From: Methanobacteriota archaeon
GTDB lineage: Archaea > Halobacteriota > Methanomicrobia > Methanomicrobiales > Methanocorpusculaceae
NCBI GenBank assembly: GCA_023396065.1
Contig: JAEWXF010000025.1
Span: 1-64,000, forward strand
Reading direction: 5' to 3'
Length of the DNA stretch: 64,000 nucleotides
Positions 7,971 to 16,381 of the stretch are shown here, one piece after another (the stretch's first letter is position 1; every line of letters starts with the position of its first letter). The position numbers were made by a program, and so were the translations under genes. The notes beneath the pieces are model-generated. The model searched no databases and was not told the origin of the DNA. It saw nothing but the letters and a program-made list of their open reading frames with translations.

Positions 7971-9334
7971 AGTCTCTGCTGATCTCAGGGGACCGGTCGG
8001 GTGCAGGGAAAACCAGTGTGACGCTGGCCATCGCCGGACTTTTATCCCGTGAGTCGGTTGTACAGACCTACAAGGTAGCGATGGACTACATCGATACCTC
8101 CTATCTTGCAGGAGTTACCCACAGGCCGTCGTATAATCTGGATACGTTTGTCCAGACCGCGGAGGAGACGTCCGGCCTGTTTTCCTACGGCTCGTCCGGT
8201 GCGGACTACGGCATTGTGGAGGGAGTCCGGGGGCTGTATGAGGGACTTGAGGCGCTGACCGATGTCGGCAGTACGGCGTCGATTGCGAAGCGGTTTGGTC
8301 TGCCGGTCGTCCTGGTGATCAATGCCCGGAGTATTACCCGGAGTGCTGCGGCACTGGTGAAAGGGTTTCAGGCGTTTGATCCGGATGTACGGATCAAGGG
8401 TGTGATTCTCAATAATGTGATGGGTGCCCGTCATGTGCAGAAAGCGAAGACGGCGATTGAGGAGTACTGCGGGATTCCGGTTCTGGGAGCGGTGCCGCGA
8501 CAGCCTGAGATGGAGCTGGCGATGCGGCATCTGGGTCTGGTTCCCTATCGTGAGGGTTCGGAGAATGCGGAGTTCCATGAGAGAATTGAGGTTATCACGG
8601 ATGTTATCGGGGAGTATGTGGACATCGATGCGGTCAGGGCACTGGCCGAAGATGTGACGCCGGTCCCAAATGCGGTGACCGGGTTTCTGCAGCGGACGCC
8701 CGGTACCGGGAAGAAAATCGCGGTTGCCTATGATGAGGCGTTTAACTTTTATTACGGGGAGCTTGCTGCGGTGCTGGGCGGACTGGGTGCTGAGGTGGTC
8801 CGGTTCAGTCCGATTCACGATCGTCTGCCGGATGCGGACGGCTATATCTTCGGCGGCGGGTATCCTGAGCTGTATCCCGCAGAGCTGGAGGCAAATGATT
8901 CCCTGCGGGAGGCGGTCCGTGAGACTGCAAAGAACGATGTGCCGATCTATGCGGAGTGCGGCGGACTGATGTATCTGACCCGGTCGATTGCGTTTCCCGA
9001 CGGGTGGCAGAATCACTCTCCGGGGGACCGGTATGCGATGTGCGGGGTGTTTGCCGGTGACACGAGAATGCCGGTGAAGAAGTCCCTCGGATATGTGACC
9101 GGGACGGCGTCGCTTCCGGGAGGAGAGTTTTCGTTCCGGGGTCATGAGTTCCATTACAGTGCGGTTACGATGGATGCGGATGCCCGGTATCGGTATGCGT
9201 TGTCCCGCGGGAACGGTATTGCCGGTGGAAAAGACGGAGCGATGGTTCATCATACGCTCGGCGCCTATACCCACCTGATGCCGGTTTCTTCACGGGCAAT
9301 ACTCGGGAGTTTCTTCGGGCTGGAGAGTGTATGA
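7967..9334 (+). CDS. cfbB: Ni-sirohydrochlorin a,c-diamide synthase (CbiA/CobB type)
   Basis: Amidates the a and c acetate side chains of Ni-sirohydrochlorin using glutamine and ATP; cobyrinate a,c-diamide synthase homologues can do the same in cobamide synthesis. The 455-residue protein has an N-terminal dethiobiotin-synthetase-like domain with P-loop S-G-D-R-S-G-A-G-K-T-S-V. A C-terminal class I amidotransferase-like domain carries Y-I-F-G-G-G-Y-P-E-L and the nucleophile in I-Y-A-E-C-G-G-L-M-Y, with His in F-R-G-H-E-F-H-Y-S. The start overlaps cfbD by four bases and the stop overlaps the next gene by four. CfbB is favoured over CbiA because it lies in the cfb operon. Confidence 0.92.
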   Translation: MKSLLISGDRSGAGKTSVTLAIAGLLSRESVVQTYKVAMDYIDTSYLAGVTHRPSYNLDTFVQTAEETSGLFSYGSSGADYGIVEGVRGLYEGLEALTDVGSTASIAKRFGLPVVLVINARSITRSAAALVKGFQAFDPDVRIKGVILNNVMGARHVQKAKTAIEEYCGIPVLGAVPRQPEMELAMRHLGLVPYREGSENAEFHERIEVITDVIGEYVDIDAVRALAEDVTPVPNAVTGFLQRTPGTGKKIAVAYDEAFNFYYGELAAVLGGLGAEVVRFSPIHDRLPDADGYIFGGGYPELYPAELEANDSLREAVRETAKNDVPIYAECGGLMYLTRSIAFPDGWQNHSPGDRYAMCGVFAGDTRMPVKKSLGYVTGTASLPGGEFSFRGHEFHYSAVTMDADARYRYALSRGNGIAGGKDGAMVHHTLGAYTHLMPVSSRAILGSFFGLESV

Positions 9335-9531
9335 ACGGCAAAGTCCGGAAAGATATCAAAATCGGTGCGGCGGTTGCGATTGTGCTGAAAAAAGATCAGC
9401 CGACAGGGGCGCTGACATGGGGGAGGGTGGCGGCGATTCTGACGAACTCACCAACGCATCCTCACGGGATAAAGGTGCGGCTGACCGACGGGTCCGTGGG
9501 GCGGGTTCAGGAAATTTATCAGGATGAGTAG
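9331..9531 (+). CDS. YwbE/DUF2196 family small protein
   Basis: 66-residue protein matching the YwbE family: I-K-I-G-A-A-V-A-I-V-L-K-K-D-Q, a T-W-G-R-V-A-A-I-L-T-N-S block, H-P-H-G-I-K-V-R-L and V-G-R-V-Q-E-I. The fold is a small beta barrel with a likely nucleic-acid or protein binding surface; its function is unknown in bacteria and archaea. The ATG sits inside the last codons of cfbB (ATGA overlap), so the two are translationally coupled. That links it to the F430 operon by expression, although the family is also found in organisms without F430. Confidence 0.85.
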   Translation: MNGKVRKDIKIGAAVAIVLKKDQPTGALTWGRVAAILTNSPTHPHGIKVRLTDGSVGRVQEIYQDE

Positions 9532-9577
9532 ACAGGCAGATTGGATTTTCTGCCGGTATACACTTGGGTTCACTGAA

Positions 9578-10243
9578 TTATTTCCCGACGATGACCGTTG
9601 TTTTATTGATCATATGCGCAAAAATTCCACAGCCCAGAACACCCGGAATATTGTTTATGGCCTCTTCCAGAGCGGCAGGGTCCGCAATCGCGCCAAAGGC
9701 ACAGTCGATGACATAATTGCCGTTGTCGGAGATGACCGGCCCGTCCTTCTTTACTCCGTTCCGCATCACCGGCTCGCCACCCAGCTCCCGGAGCCTGCGG
9801 GCCACGCTGCCGTACGCAAACGGCAGGACTTCGACCGGTACCGCCGCATCCAGTCCGGTAACCTGCTTACCGGCATCAATTACGACAACAAACTGTTTTG
9901 CCGCATCTGCCACAACCTTTTCCCGCAGATGAGCCGCGCCCCGGCCTTTGATCATCCGTTTTGCCGGATCCACCTGATCCGCACCGTCAATTGCCAGATC
10001 AAGCTCTGAATGCAGCGTCATCGTCGTCAGCGGAATACCGTATTCCTCGGCCCGCATTGCCGTCTGATTCGACGTAGGCACGCCGAGAATCTGCAGCCCC
10101 TCCGTCCGGATCCGCTCTCCCAGCCTCTCCATCGCAAAAAAAACCGTAGAACCGGTACCAAGACCGACCACCATACCATCCTTCACCATGTCTGCCGCGC
10201 GAACGCCGGCATCTCTCTTCGCTGCAACTACTGGGTCACTCAT
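9578..10243 (-). CDS. rpiA: Ribose-5-phosphate isomerase A
   Basis: Interconverts ribose 5-phosphate and ribulose 5-phosphate for nucleotide synthesis. The 221-residue protein has the RpiA signatures G-L-G-T-G-S-T-V, S-E-L-D-L-A-I-D-G-A-D-Q-V-D, I-K-G-R-G-A-A-H-L-R-E-K and D-C-A-F-G. The start at 10243 (M-S-D-P-V-V) is chosen because the longer frame from 10270 begins inside a TATA-like element (cttatatg, 10268-10275). That element lies the right distance upstream of 10243. It converges with the YwbE gene and is otherwise monocistronic. Confidence 0.93.
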   Translation of the reverse strand: MSDPVVAAKRDAGVRAADMVKDGMVVGLGTGSTVFFAMERLGERIRTEGLQILGVPTSNQTAMRAEEYGIPLTTMTLHSELDLAIDGADQVDPAKRMIKGRGAAHLREKVVADAAKQFVVVIDAGKQVTGLDAAVPVEVLPFAYGSVARRLRELGGEPVMRNGVKKDGPVISDNGNYVIDCAFGAIADPAALEEAINNIPGVLGCGIFAHMINKTTVIVGK

Positions 10244-10267
10244 AATAATCCCGTATGTCAGCCTTGG

Positions 10268-10275
10268 CATATAAG
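10268..10275 (-). promoter_or_regulatory. Probable TATA box of rpiA
   Basis: On the minus strand cttatatg lies 25-32 bases upstream of the rpiA ATG at 10243. The archaeal TATA-to-start distance would put transcription initiation at or very near the start codon. Confidence 0.5.
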
Positions 10276-10380
10276 CACTTGGAGACTTTGCATGCTGAAA
10301 GCGTCATCCCAAATCCACTCTTCTTTTTGTAAACTAAATATCGTTTATTTATTTAATTTTTTAAACAAATATCATTAATA

Positions 10381-10866
10381 CTATGAGTGCCATATACTTC
10401 TCTGTAGCGTTTGGGAGGGGTCAAACCCAAAGCACACAAACATTTCCCCTCCCGGCGTTACTGTTTCAAAAGAATAGCCATTCGCTGAATACAGGGAACA
10501 GAACTCCATATGTTTTGCATCCGGAAGAATGAACGTCCACCACACAGCACCATTTCCATCGTCGTCTCCGGAATCATTTCCCGCACAAACCCCTCTGTAA
10601 CCTCGGAAAAACCAAGGAAAGAAACACCTACTTTTTTTCAATGGATATACAATTTATATCGCTTGGAACCAAACACACGTATCAAAAATTTCTGGAACGT
10701 ACCAATGGTTCTCCCGCCTATGCCGTAACAGATATTGCGGACTACAAATCAGGAAAACATCATCTTTCACGAATGACATGAAGTTGTCCGGACTGGAGAG
10801 ATTTCCGACATCTGAAAAAAATTCAGCAGATTCTTTGGTATGTTTATGTATTTTCCAAGATTTCAT
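10381..10866 (-). pseudogene. Unrecognised open frame split by one in-frame TAA
   Basis: The minus frame runs from ATG 10866 to a TAA at 10654-10656, continues in the same frame through four codons, and stays open to 10381. Together it would be about 160 residues. The second half (from a TTG at 10641) has G-D-D-D-G-N-G-A-V-W-W-T-F and P-G-G-E-M-F-V-C-F-G-F-D and looks protein-like; the first half is weaker. No family is recognised. It is either a decayed gene or two short spurious frames. A TATA-like gcgatataaatt overlaps the TAA, so a short separate gene 10381-10641 is also possible. The remaining bases 10276-10380 are AT-rich with no feature seen. Confidence 0.3.
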
Positions 10867-10870
10867 ATAT
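10865..10870 (+). promoter_or_regulatory. Probable TATA box of the first MFS gene
   Basis: atatat within tttcatatatct lies about 26 bases upstream of the ATG at 10893, the spacing expected for a leaderless archaeal transcript. Confidence 0.45.
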
Positions 10871-10892
10871 CTCAACGTGGTTACAATAGCAT

Positions 10893-12347
10893 ATGCAGAA
10901 CGAGCACCCAACCGGTCATGCCCTGACTCTTATTCTGATATCAGCGTCACTGGCAACTTTCATGTCATCGCTTGACGGCACGATCGTCAACATCGCCCTT
11001 CCGACCATCTCCGAAGTCTTCAATCTCTCCACATCCTCCGTTGCATGGGTATCCACCATCTACCTGCTGGTCATGGCAGGATGTCTCCTCATCATCGGCA
11101 AAGCCGCCGACGTCATCGGCTTCAAAAAAATATTTCTCACCGGGTTTGTCCTCTTCACTCTCGGCTCATTCACCTGCGGATTCCTTCCGGAACTCACCGG
11201 CTCCTTTGAAACCCTTCTTGCTTCCCGGGTCCTGCAGGCACTCGGCGGCGCCATGATGACCGTCATCGCTCCCGCCATGCTCTCCTATTACCTACCGGAT
11301 GATCGGCGCGCCAAAGGTCTTTCTCTGGTCGTTCTCTTTTCCGCAGTCGGCATGGCCCTTGGTCCGACGCTTGGCGGATATCTCACCGAATACATCTCAT
11401 GGCACTGGATCTTTTACATCAATGTCCCGATTGGTATCATCGCAATCATCCTTGGTATCATCGTCCTCCCGAAATCTGTTGCCACAGCCTCATCATTCAA
11501 GGGCTTTGACATCATCGGTGCAGCCCTTGCCTTCATCGGACTTGCCGCTCTCCTCTTCGCCTTCTCGGAAGGCCTCGCTCTCGGCTGGACCTCTGTACCG
11601 ATTCTTACCTCACTCATCCTTGCCGTACTCGGCCTGGGATGTTTTGCCTGGCGCGAACTTCGCCACCCCGACCCCCTGCTTGATCTCCGCCTCTTCAAAA
11701 GCAGGTCCTTTCTTACCCTGAACATCCTGTTTGCCCTCCTGTTCTTCACCTTCGCCGGGGCAAACTATCTCCTGCCGTTTTATCTGGAACATGTCCACAA
11801 CTACAGTTCCTCCTTCGCGGGGCTGATCATCACGGCACTCTCCGTCGGCATGATGATTGCCGGCATTGTTTCCGGGCAGATCTACCTCAAACTCATCGGA
11901 AAAATCCGGTATCTCGTCATGACCGGTGCTGCCCTGATCTGTATCGGATTTCTGCTCCTCACCCATCTTACGCCGGTCACCGGCCTTGGGATCATCGTCT
12001 CAGCCCTCGCGATCATCGGACTTGGACTCGGGCTCACCACAACCCCTCTGACCACCCTGATCATGGGTGCCGTCCCTTCATCCCGGCAGGGTATGGCATC
12101 CAGCCTCATCGGGCTGGAACGGTTTGCTCCGATGACCATCGGTGTTGCCGTCTACAACATCATCTTCCTCTATGGAATTCTGACGGTTGCAGCCAAAGCA
12201 GGTATCACCGAACAGCCTCCCTCCTCCATCTCAGCCTATATCCTCAGCGCAGGGTTTGATCTCGCATTCATCGTATCTGCAGTCCTTGCATTCATCCTCG
12301 TCATCCTCTGTATCTTCATCCGGGAGACAAAAGCCGCAGAAGAGTAA
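10893..12347 (+). CDS. MFS drug exporter, DHA2 (14-TM, EmrB/QacA) type
   Basis: 484-residue inner-membrane proton antiporter probably exporting small toxic compounds; the substrate cannot be told. N-terminal motif D1 of the DHA2 family is present (S-S-L-D-G-T-I-V-N-I-A-L-P-T-I). Motif A follows (G-K-A-A-D-V-I-G-F-K-K), then motif C in A-V-G-M-A-L-G-P-T-L-G-G. About 14 hydrophobic helices can be counted. The gene is a close paralogue of the next one, sharing G-F-L-P-E, N-V-P-I-G-I-I-A-I and F-A-P-M-T-I-G, so the pair arose by tandem duplication. It ends just before an oligo-T terminator. Confidence 0.92.
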   Translation: MQNEHPTGHALTLILISASLATFMSSLDGTIVNIALPTISEVFNLSTSSVAWVSTIYLLVMAGCLLIIGKAADVIGFKKIFLTGFVLFTLGSFTCGFLPELTGSFETLLASRVLQALGGAMMTVIAPAMLSYYLPDDRRAKGLSLVVLFSAVGMALGPTLGGYLTEYISWHWIFYINVPIGIIAIILGIIVLPKSVATASSFKGFDIIGAALAFIGLAALLFAFSEGLALGWTSVPILTSLILAVLGLGCFAWRELRHPDPLLDLRLFKSRSFLTLNILFALLFFTFAGANYLLPFYLEHVHNYSSSFAGLIITALSVGMMIAGIVSGQIYLKLIGKIRYLVMTGAALICIGFLLLTHLTPVTGLGIIVSALAIIGLGLGLTTTPLTTLIMGAVPSSRQGMASSLIGLERFAPMTIGVAVYNIIFLYGILTVAAKAGITEQPPSSISAYILSAGFDLAFIVSAVLAFILVILCIFIRETKAAEE

Positions 12348-12354
12348 AAAATCC

Positions 12355-12361
12355 TTTTTTT
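12355..12361 (+). terminator. Oligo-T terminator after the first MFS gene
   Basis: Seven T's preceded by aatcc, eight bases after the stop codon. The same aatc + T7 arrangement follows three other genes in the window. Confidence 0.6.
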
Positions 12362-12369
12362 GCATAGGC

Positions 12370-12377
12370 ATATATAT
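12370..12377 (+). promoter_or_regulatory. Probable TATA box of the second MFS gene
   Basis: atatatat-like run (catatatatag) 23-30 bases upstream of the ATG at 12400, giving the second transporter its own near-leaderless transcript. Confidence 0.55.
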
Positions 12378-12399
12378 AGTTACGCCGAATAGTTCAGAA

Positions 12400-13896
12400 A
12401 TGTCAGATCTTCCCGTGAAAAAGACCGCAGCTGCCGGAATCGGCCTGTTGACGTTTGTCGTTGCCCTGTCATCATTTATGTCAGCGCTCGACGGCACCAT
12501 TGTCAACATTGCAATTCCGACCATCTCCGAAATATTCAGTCTGTCAACGGCTGATGTCAGCTGGGTTGCAACCATCTATCTGCTGGTCATGGCAGGTGCC
12601 ATCCTCATCTGCGGCAAAGTTGCCGATGTTGTGGGGTTCCGGAAAATATTCCTTGCCGGATTCAGTATTTTTACCATCGGTTCCTTTGCCTGCGGATTCC
12701 TGCCGGAGTTTCTCGGCTCGTATCCCTCGCTTCTTGCCGGCAGAGTTCTGCAGGCAGTCGGCGGCGCTATGCTGATGGCAATTGCCCCGGCGATTATCTC
12801 AACCTTTGTCCCCCGGGAACAGAAAGGAAAAGCGATGGGTATTCTGATGACCATTGCAGCCCTTGGAACTGCACTCGGCCCGGTTATCGGTGGTTTTCTT
12901 ACCCAGTATCTCTCCTGGGCCTGGATTTTCTACATCAATGTCCCGATCGGCATCATTGCAATCGTGCTTGGGGCAAAAGCAATTCCGCATCAGGATAAAA
13001 GTACGGCTTCCCTTGCAACCTTTGACAAATACGGGGCAATTTTCATCTTTCTGGGTCTTGCAACCCTGCTGTTTGCCATCTCGCAGGGACTTTCCATGGG
13101 CTGGACAAACCCGATCATCCTCGGCTGTTTCGGCATTGCGATTGTTTCTCTGGCAGGATTTGTTATCCGTCAGCTTCGGTATGCCGAGCCGCTGCTGGAC
13201 CTCCGGCTGTTCAAACATCCCAACTTCCTCCTGACGAACCTGACCTTCATCCTAGTGATCGGCAGCTTCGCCGGGGTCAACTATCTGATGCCGTTTTTCC
13301 TGCAGTACGTCCGGGATTTCAGCGTTTCAAACGCCGGTCTTGTTCTGACCTCGCTGTCTGTTGGTATGATGATCACCGGTGTTCTGTCCGGAATTCTCTA
13401 TAACAAATTCGGCGGAAAGAAGCTCTGCATCGCAGGGGCCGTTCTGCTGCTTGTCGGCTACTATCTGCTTTGGCATATGGATGCTGCCACCACTGCCGGG
13501 TATGTGGTTACCGCACTGTTCGTGGTCGGTCTCGGCCTTGGTATGATGATGTGTCCCCTTACCAATATGGTGCTCTCGTCCGTTGCAAAATGTAAGCAGG
13601 GCATGGTGTCCAGTCTCACCGGTCTGGAACAGTTCGCTCCGATGACCATCGGAATTGCCGTCTACAATCTTATTCTCGTCTGGGGTATTACGACAATTGC
13701 GACAGCGGAAAATATTACCGAGGCTACACCGGTCGATATTCAGATGAATCTCTTAGCCCACGGGTTTGATGTGGCATTCCTCGCTTCGTTTATCCTCGCG
13801 GTCTTCGTCTTTATCCTCTCGCTGATCATTAAGCAGACCACGCACCCGGATCATCTGGAGACGCAGGAGCTGGAACATGCGGGCGGCATTATCTAA
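12400..13896 (+). CDS. MFS drug exporter, DHA2 type, paralogue of the preceding gene
   Basis: 498-residue 14-helix exporter. The true start is the ATG at 12400 (M-S-D-L-P-V-K-K): the longer frame from 12187 overlaps the end of the preceding gene and reads through its terminator. Motif D1 (S-A-L-D-G-T-I-V-N-I-A-I-P-T-I), motif A (G-K-V-A-D-V-V-G-F-R-K) and motif C (L-G-T-A-L-G-P-V-I-G-G) are present. Helix-by-helix agreement with the upstream gene is high, but loops and the C-terminal tail (L-E-T-Q-E-L-E-H-A) differ, so substrates may have diverged. No adjacent regulator gene is visible. Confidence 0.92.
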   Translation: MSDLPVKKTAAAGIGLLTFVVALSSFMSALDGTIVNIAIPTISEIFSLSTADVSWVATIYLLVMAGAILICGKVADVVGFRKIFLAGFSIFTIGSFACGFLPEFLGSYPSLLAGRVLQAVGGAMLMAIAPAIISTFVPREQKGKAMGILMTIAALGTALGPVIGGFLTQYLSWAWIFYINVPIGIIAIVLGAKAIPHQDKSTASLATFDKYGAIFIFLGLATLLFAISQGLSMGWTNPIILGCFGIAIVSLAGFVIRQLRYAEPLLDLRLFKHPNFLLTNLTFILVIGSFAGVNYLMPFFLQYVRDFSVSNAGLVLTSLSVGMMITGVLSGILYNKFGGKKLCIAGAVLLLVGYYLLWHMDAATTAGYVVTALFVVGLGLGMMMCPLTNMVLSSVAKCKQGMVSSLTGLEQFAPMTIGIAVYNLILVWGITTIATAENITEATPVDIQMNLLAHGFDVAFLASFILAVFVFILSLIIKQTTHPDHLETQELEHAGGII

Positions 13897-13900
13897 TCCC

Positions 13901-13907
13901 TTTTTTT
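13901..13907 (+). terminator. Oligo-T terminator after the second MFS gene
   Basis: T7 preceded by aatccc, four bases after the TAA. It also lies only ten bases before the earliest possible start of the metal transporter operon. Confidence 0.55.
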
Positions 13908-13916
13908 GAGATACTT

Positions 13917-14792
13917 TTGTATCGGTGCGGGTTGCATACTGTATATACGAAACAGGTTATTTATCTCTGTATAGTCATAATTGCGGCAGTTACGGCAGGG
14001 TGTACCAGCCTCCCGGCAGCGGAGGATACCCGGCCGGTTCTGCTGGTGACCGTGCCGCCGATGCAGGAGATCGTGTCAGTCGTGGCAGGTGACGGGTTCC
14101 GGGTGGAGACAATTGTCCCTGAGGGTGTGTCCCCCCATACCTATGAACCCGGTCCCTCGGATCTCGCGGTGTTCGGCGGGGCAGTCCTCTGGTTCTCTTT
14201 AGGTGAGGGATTCCTCCCTCTGGAAGAACAGATATCCGGCGCTCTGCCGGACGTGCCGACGGCAGAGGCAGGCTCAGGAATTTCCGCAGTGGTCGAGGCA
14301 GGTAGTGACGAGGGTGAGACTGATCCGCATATCTGGATGTCGGCGGTGAACGGCATGCAGATGACACAAACGGTCCGGGACGCATTATCCGACCGGTTCC
14401 CGGAGTCTGCGGATCAGTTCTCCGCAAATGCGGATGCCTATCTGATGCGGCTTGCGGATGCGGATGCAGCGCTCCGCACGGCTGCCGGACGGATGAATCC
14501 TCCTGCATTTCTGGCAACTCACGGTTCGTTCGGGTATCTTGCCCGGGACTACCAGATAACACAGATGGTGATTGCCGAAGGAGAAAAGGAACCGGGAGCA
14601 AAGGCTCTGGCCCGGCTTGCAGACTCTGCGAAAGCGGCAAACATTCATATAATCATAACCGAGCCGCTGTCCGGTACTCGTGCCGCAGATGTGCTGGCTG
14701 AGGAGATCGGTGTTGTGCCGCAGAAGATCGACCCGCTTTCACCGCGATATCTGCAGACTCTGGAAAGAGTTGCGGAGGTGTTGTCTTCATGA
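13917..14792 (+). CDS. Zn/Mn ABC transporter substrate-binding lipoprotein (ZnuA/TroA type)
   Basis: Extracellular metal-capture lipoprotein of the cluster A-1 family. A hydrophobic signal ends in a lipobox (V-T-A-G-C). Metal-site motifs follow: S-P-H-T-Y-E-P-G-P-S-D near residue 75, T-D-P-H-I-W-M near 136, and A-T-H-G-S-F-G-Y-L-A-R-D-Y near 200. The long His-rich loop of many ZnuA proteins is replaced by a short acidic stretch (G-S-D-E-G-E-T-D), so Mn2+ or Zn2+ remain possible. The start is uncertain: 13917 is a TTG and another TTG is at 13932; both give a usable signal peptide. The stop overlaps the ATPase gene by four bases. Confidence 0.85.
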   Translation: MYRCGLHTVYTKQVIYLCIVIIAAVTAGCTSLPAAEDTRPVLLVTVPPMQEIVSVVAGDGFRVETIVPEGVSPHTYEPGPSDLAVFGGAVLWFSLGEGFLPLEEQISGALPDVPTAEAGSGISAVVEAGSDEGETDPHIWMSAVNGMQMTQTVRDALSDRFPESADQFSANADAYLMRLADADAALRTAAGRMNPPAFLATHGSFGYLARDYQITQMVIAEGEKEPGAKALARLADSAKAANIHIIITEPLSGTRAADVLAEEIGVVPQKIDPLSPRYLQTLERVAEVLSS

Positions 14793-15571
14793 AGACCGTT
14801 CTGGATGTGGAGCATCTGGTGGTGGAACGCGGGGGCCACGTGGTTCTGGATGATATCAGTTTTACCTTGTATGCAGGGGACGTGGCAGCAGTGATCGGGC
14901 CGAACGGGGGAGGGAAGACCTCTTTTCTGATGACAATCCTCGGACTGCTGCAGCCGGCGGCAGGCTCGATTGCAATCTTTGGAAAGCCGCCCGCCGAGGC
15001 GCGGTCCCGTATCGGGTATGTGCCGCAGATGCATACGTTCGATTTTGCCTATCCCATGACGGTGCTGGATATGGTTCTGTCCGGCAGACTGGGCCATATT
15101 CCGGGACTCATCAAGCGGTACCGGATCGAAGACTATGCGGCTGCCCGCCGGGCACTTGCAGCGATGGACCTGAGCGGCTATGAAGACCGGCCGATTGCAA
15201 ATCTTTCCGGCGGCGAACAGCAGCGGGTGGTTATTTCCCGGGCGCTTGCCGGGGAACCGGAACTGCTGATTCTGGATGAACCGACGGTGTATGTGGACGG
15301 ACCGACGGGAGAACGGCTGATGGGACTGCTGGAGGAGCTGCGGCATACAATGACGATTCTGATGGTGACCCATGATGTGGGCGCAATGTCGGGACATGTG
15401 AACCGGGTGGCCTGTCTGAACCGGAAGCTGTACACGCATGACTCGGATACGATCACCGGGGATATGGTGGCGGCAGCATACGGCTGTCCGGTTGAGCTGA
15501 TCACCCACGGGACGGTGCCTCACCGGGTTTTGCAGGAGCATGCGGATGAGCCGGGAGGGATGAAGCAGTGA
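14789..15571 (+). CDS. znuC: Zn/Mn ABC transporter ATP-binding protein
   Basis: 260-residue ATPase energising the metal importer. Walker A is G-P-N-G-G-G-K-T-S-F, the Q-loop is in Y-V-P-Q-M-H, the signature is L-S-G-G-E-Q-Q-R, Walker B is L-L-I-L-D-E-P-T-V-Y-V-D, and the switch His is V-T-H-D-V-G. Length and motif spacing are those of ZnuC/MntB-type proteins. It is coupled by four-base overlaps both to the binding protein upstream and the permease downstream. The symbol reflects family membership; the metal is not proven. Confidence 0.88.
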   Translation: MKTVLDVEHLVVERGGHVVLDDISFTLYAGDVAAVIGPNGGGKTSFLMTILGLLQPAAGSIAIFGKPPAEARSRIGYVPQMHTFDFAYPMTVLDMVLSGRLGHIPGLIKRYRIEDYAAARRALAAMDLSGYEDRPIANLSGGEQQRVVISRALAGEPELLILDEPTVYVDGPTGERLMGLLEELRHTMTILMVTHDVGAMSGHVNRVACLNRKLYTHDSDTITGDMVAAAYGCPVELITHGTVPHRVLQEHADEPGGMKQ

Positions 15572-16377
15572 TGGAGATTTTTTCCTATGTGTTTATGCAG
15601 CATGCGTTTCTTGCGGGCATTCTGGCAAGTGTGGTCTGCGGAATCATGGGAAGTTATATTATTGTCCGGCAGATGACCGCCGTCTCGGGAGGGATTTCCC
15701 ATGCGACGTTCGGCGGTGTGGGGTTAGGCTATTTCCTGGGCTTTTCGCCGCTTGCCGGAGCGGCGGCGTTTGCCGTCGGGTCGGCACTGGTGATCGGGGT
15801 ACTGAAGGAGTACGCCCAGCAGAAGGTGGATACGCTGATCGGGGCGGTCTGGGCGGTAGGTATGGCGCTTGGTGTGTTGTTTGTGGCGCTGACACCCGGC
15901 TATGTGCCGGACATTGAGTCGTATCTGTTTGGAAATATTCTGCTGGTGACGAACGCGGATCTGCTTGCCGCAGGGCTGCTTGCCGGAGTTATCGTGATGG
16001 TAGTTGCTCTGCTCTACTATCCGCTGATGGCGGCAACGTTTGATGAGGAGTATGCAACGGTGATGAATCTGCCGGTTAAGCTGCTGAATCTGATTCTTTT
16101 GATTCTGATTGCGCTTGCGGTGGTTATGCTGATTCAGGTTGTGGGAATTATTCTTGCGATTGCGCTTCTGACACTGCCTGCGGCAATCTGCCGGATGCTG
16201 ACAACGCGGCTTTCGGTGATGATGGCCGGCGCCGTGCTGGTCGGTATCGTGGTCTGCAGTCTGGGGATTGTGTTTTCGTATCTGTGGGATGTTCCGTCCG
16301 GTGCGGCGATAACTCTTGTGGCGGCGGCGCTGTATCTCGGGGTTCTGGGATGCAGGCGTGCCGTGATCAGGCGGTAA
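15568..16377 (+). CDS. znuB: Zn/Mn ABC transporter permease (ZnuB/TroC type)
   Basis: 269-residue membrane subunit of the ABC-3 family with about eight to nine helices. The family pattern G-S-Y-I-I-V-R-Q-M-T-A-V-S-G-G-I-S-H-A-T-F-G-G is at residues 30-50; the cytoplasmic loop contacting the ATPase follows D-E-E-Y-A. It is last in the three-gene operon and converges with the COG2122 gene, whose stop lies only four bases away. No Fur/DtxR-type repressor is encoded next to it. Confidence 0.88.
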   Translation: MMEIFSYVFMQHAFLAGILASVVCGIMGSYIIVRQMTAVSGGISHATFGGVGLGYFLGFSPLAGAAAFAVGSALVIGVLKEYAQQKVDTLIGAVWAVGMALGVLFVALTPGYVPDIESYLFGNILLVTNADLLAAGLLAGVIVMVVALLYYPLMAATFDEEYATVMNLPVKLLNLILLILIALAVVMLIQVVGIILAIALLTLPAAICRMLTTRLSVMMAGAVLVGIVVCSLGIVFSYLWDVPSGAAITLVAAALYLGVLGCRRAVIRR

Positions 16378-16381
16378 ACGG

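Noticed and set aside
8042..9274. 410-codon minus-strand frame over cfbB
   Set aside because: Antisense shadow of a G+C-biased gene; composition rich in Arg/His/Ile with no domain.
5307..9334. Nitrogenase or cobalamin operon
   Set aside because: The NifD-like and CbiA-like genes occur with a Mur-type ligase and a short CbiX chelatase, the F430 combination; no nifK, nifE or cobalt-specific genes are present.
12187..12399. N-terminal extension of the second MFS gene
   Set aside because: It overlaps the end of the first MFS gene and its terminator, and is Ser-rich without conservation.
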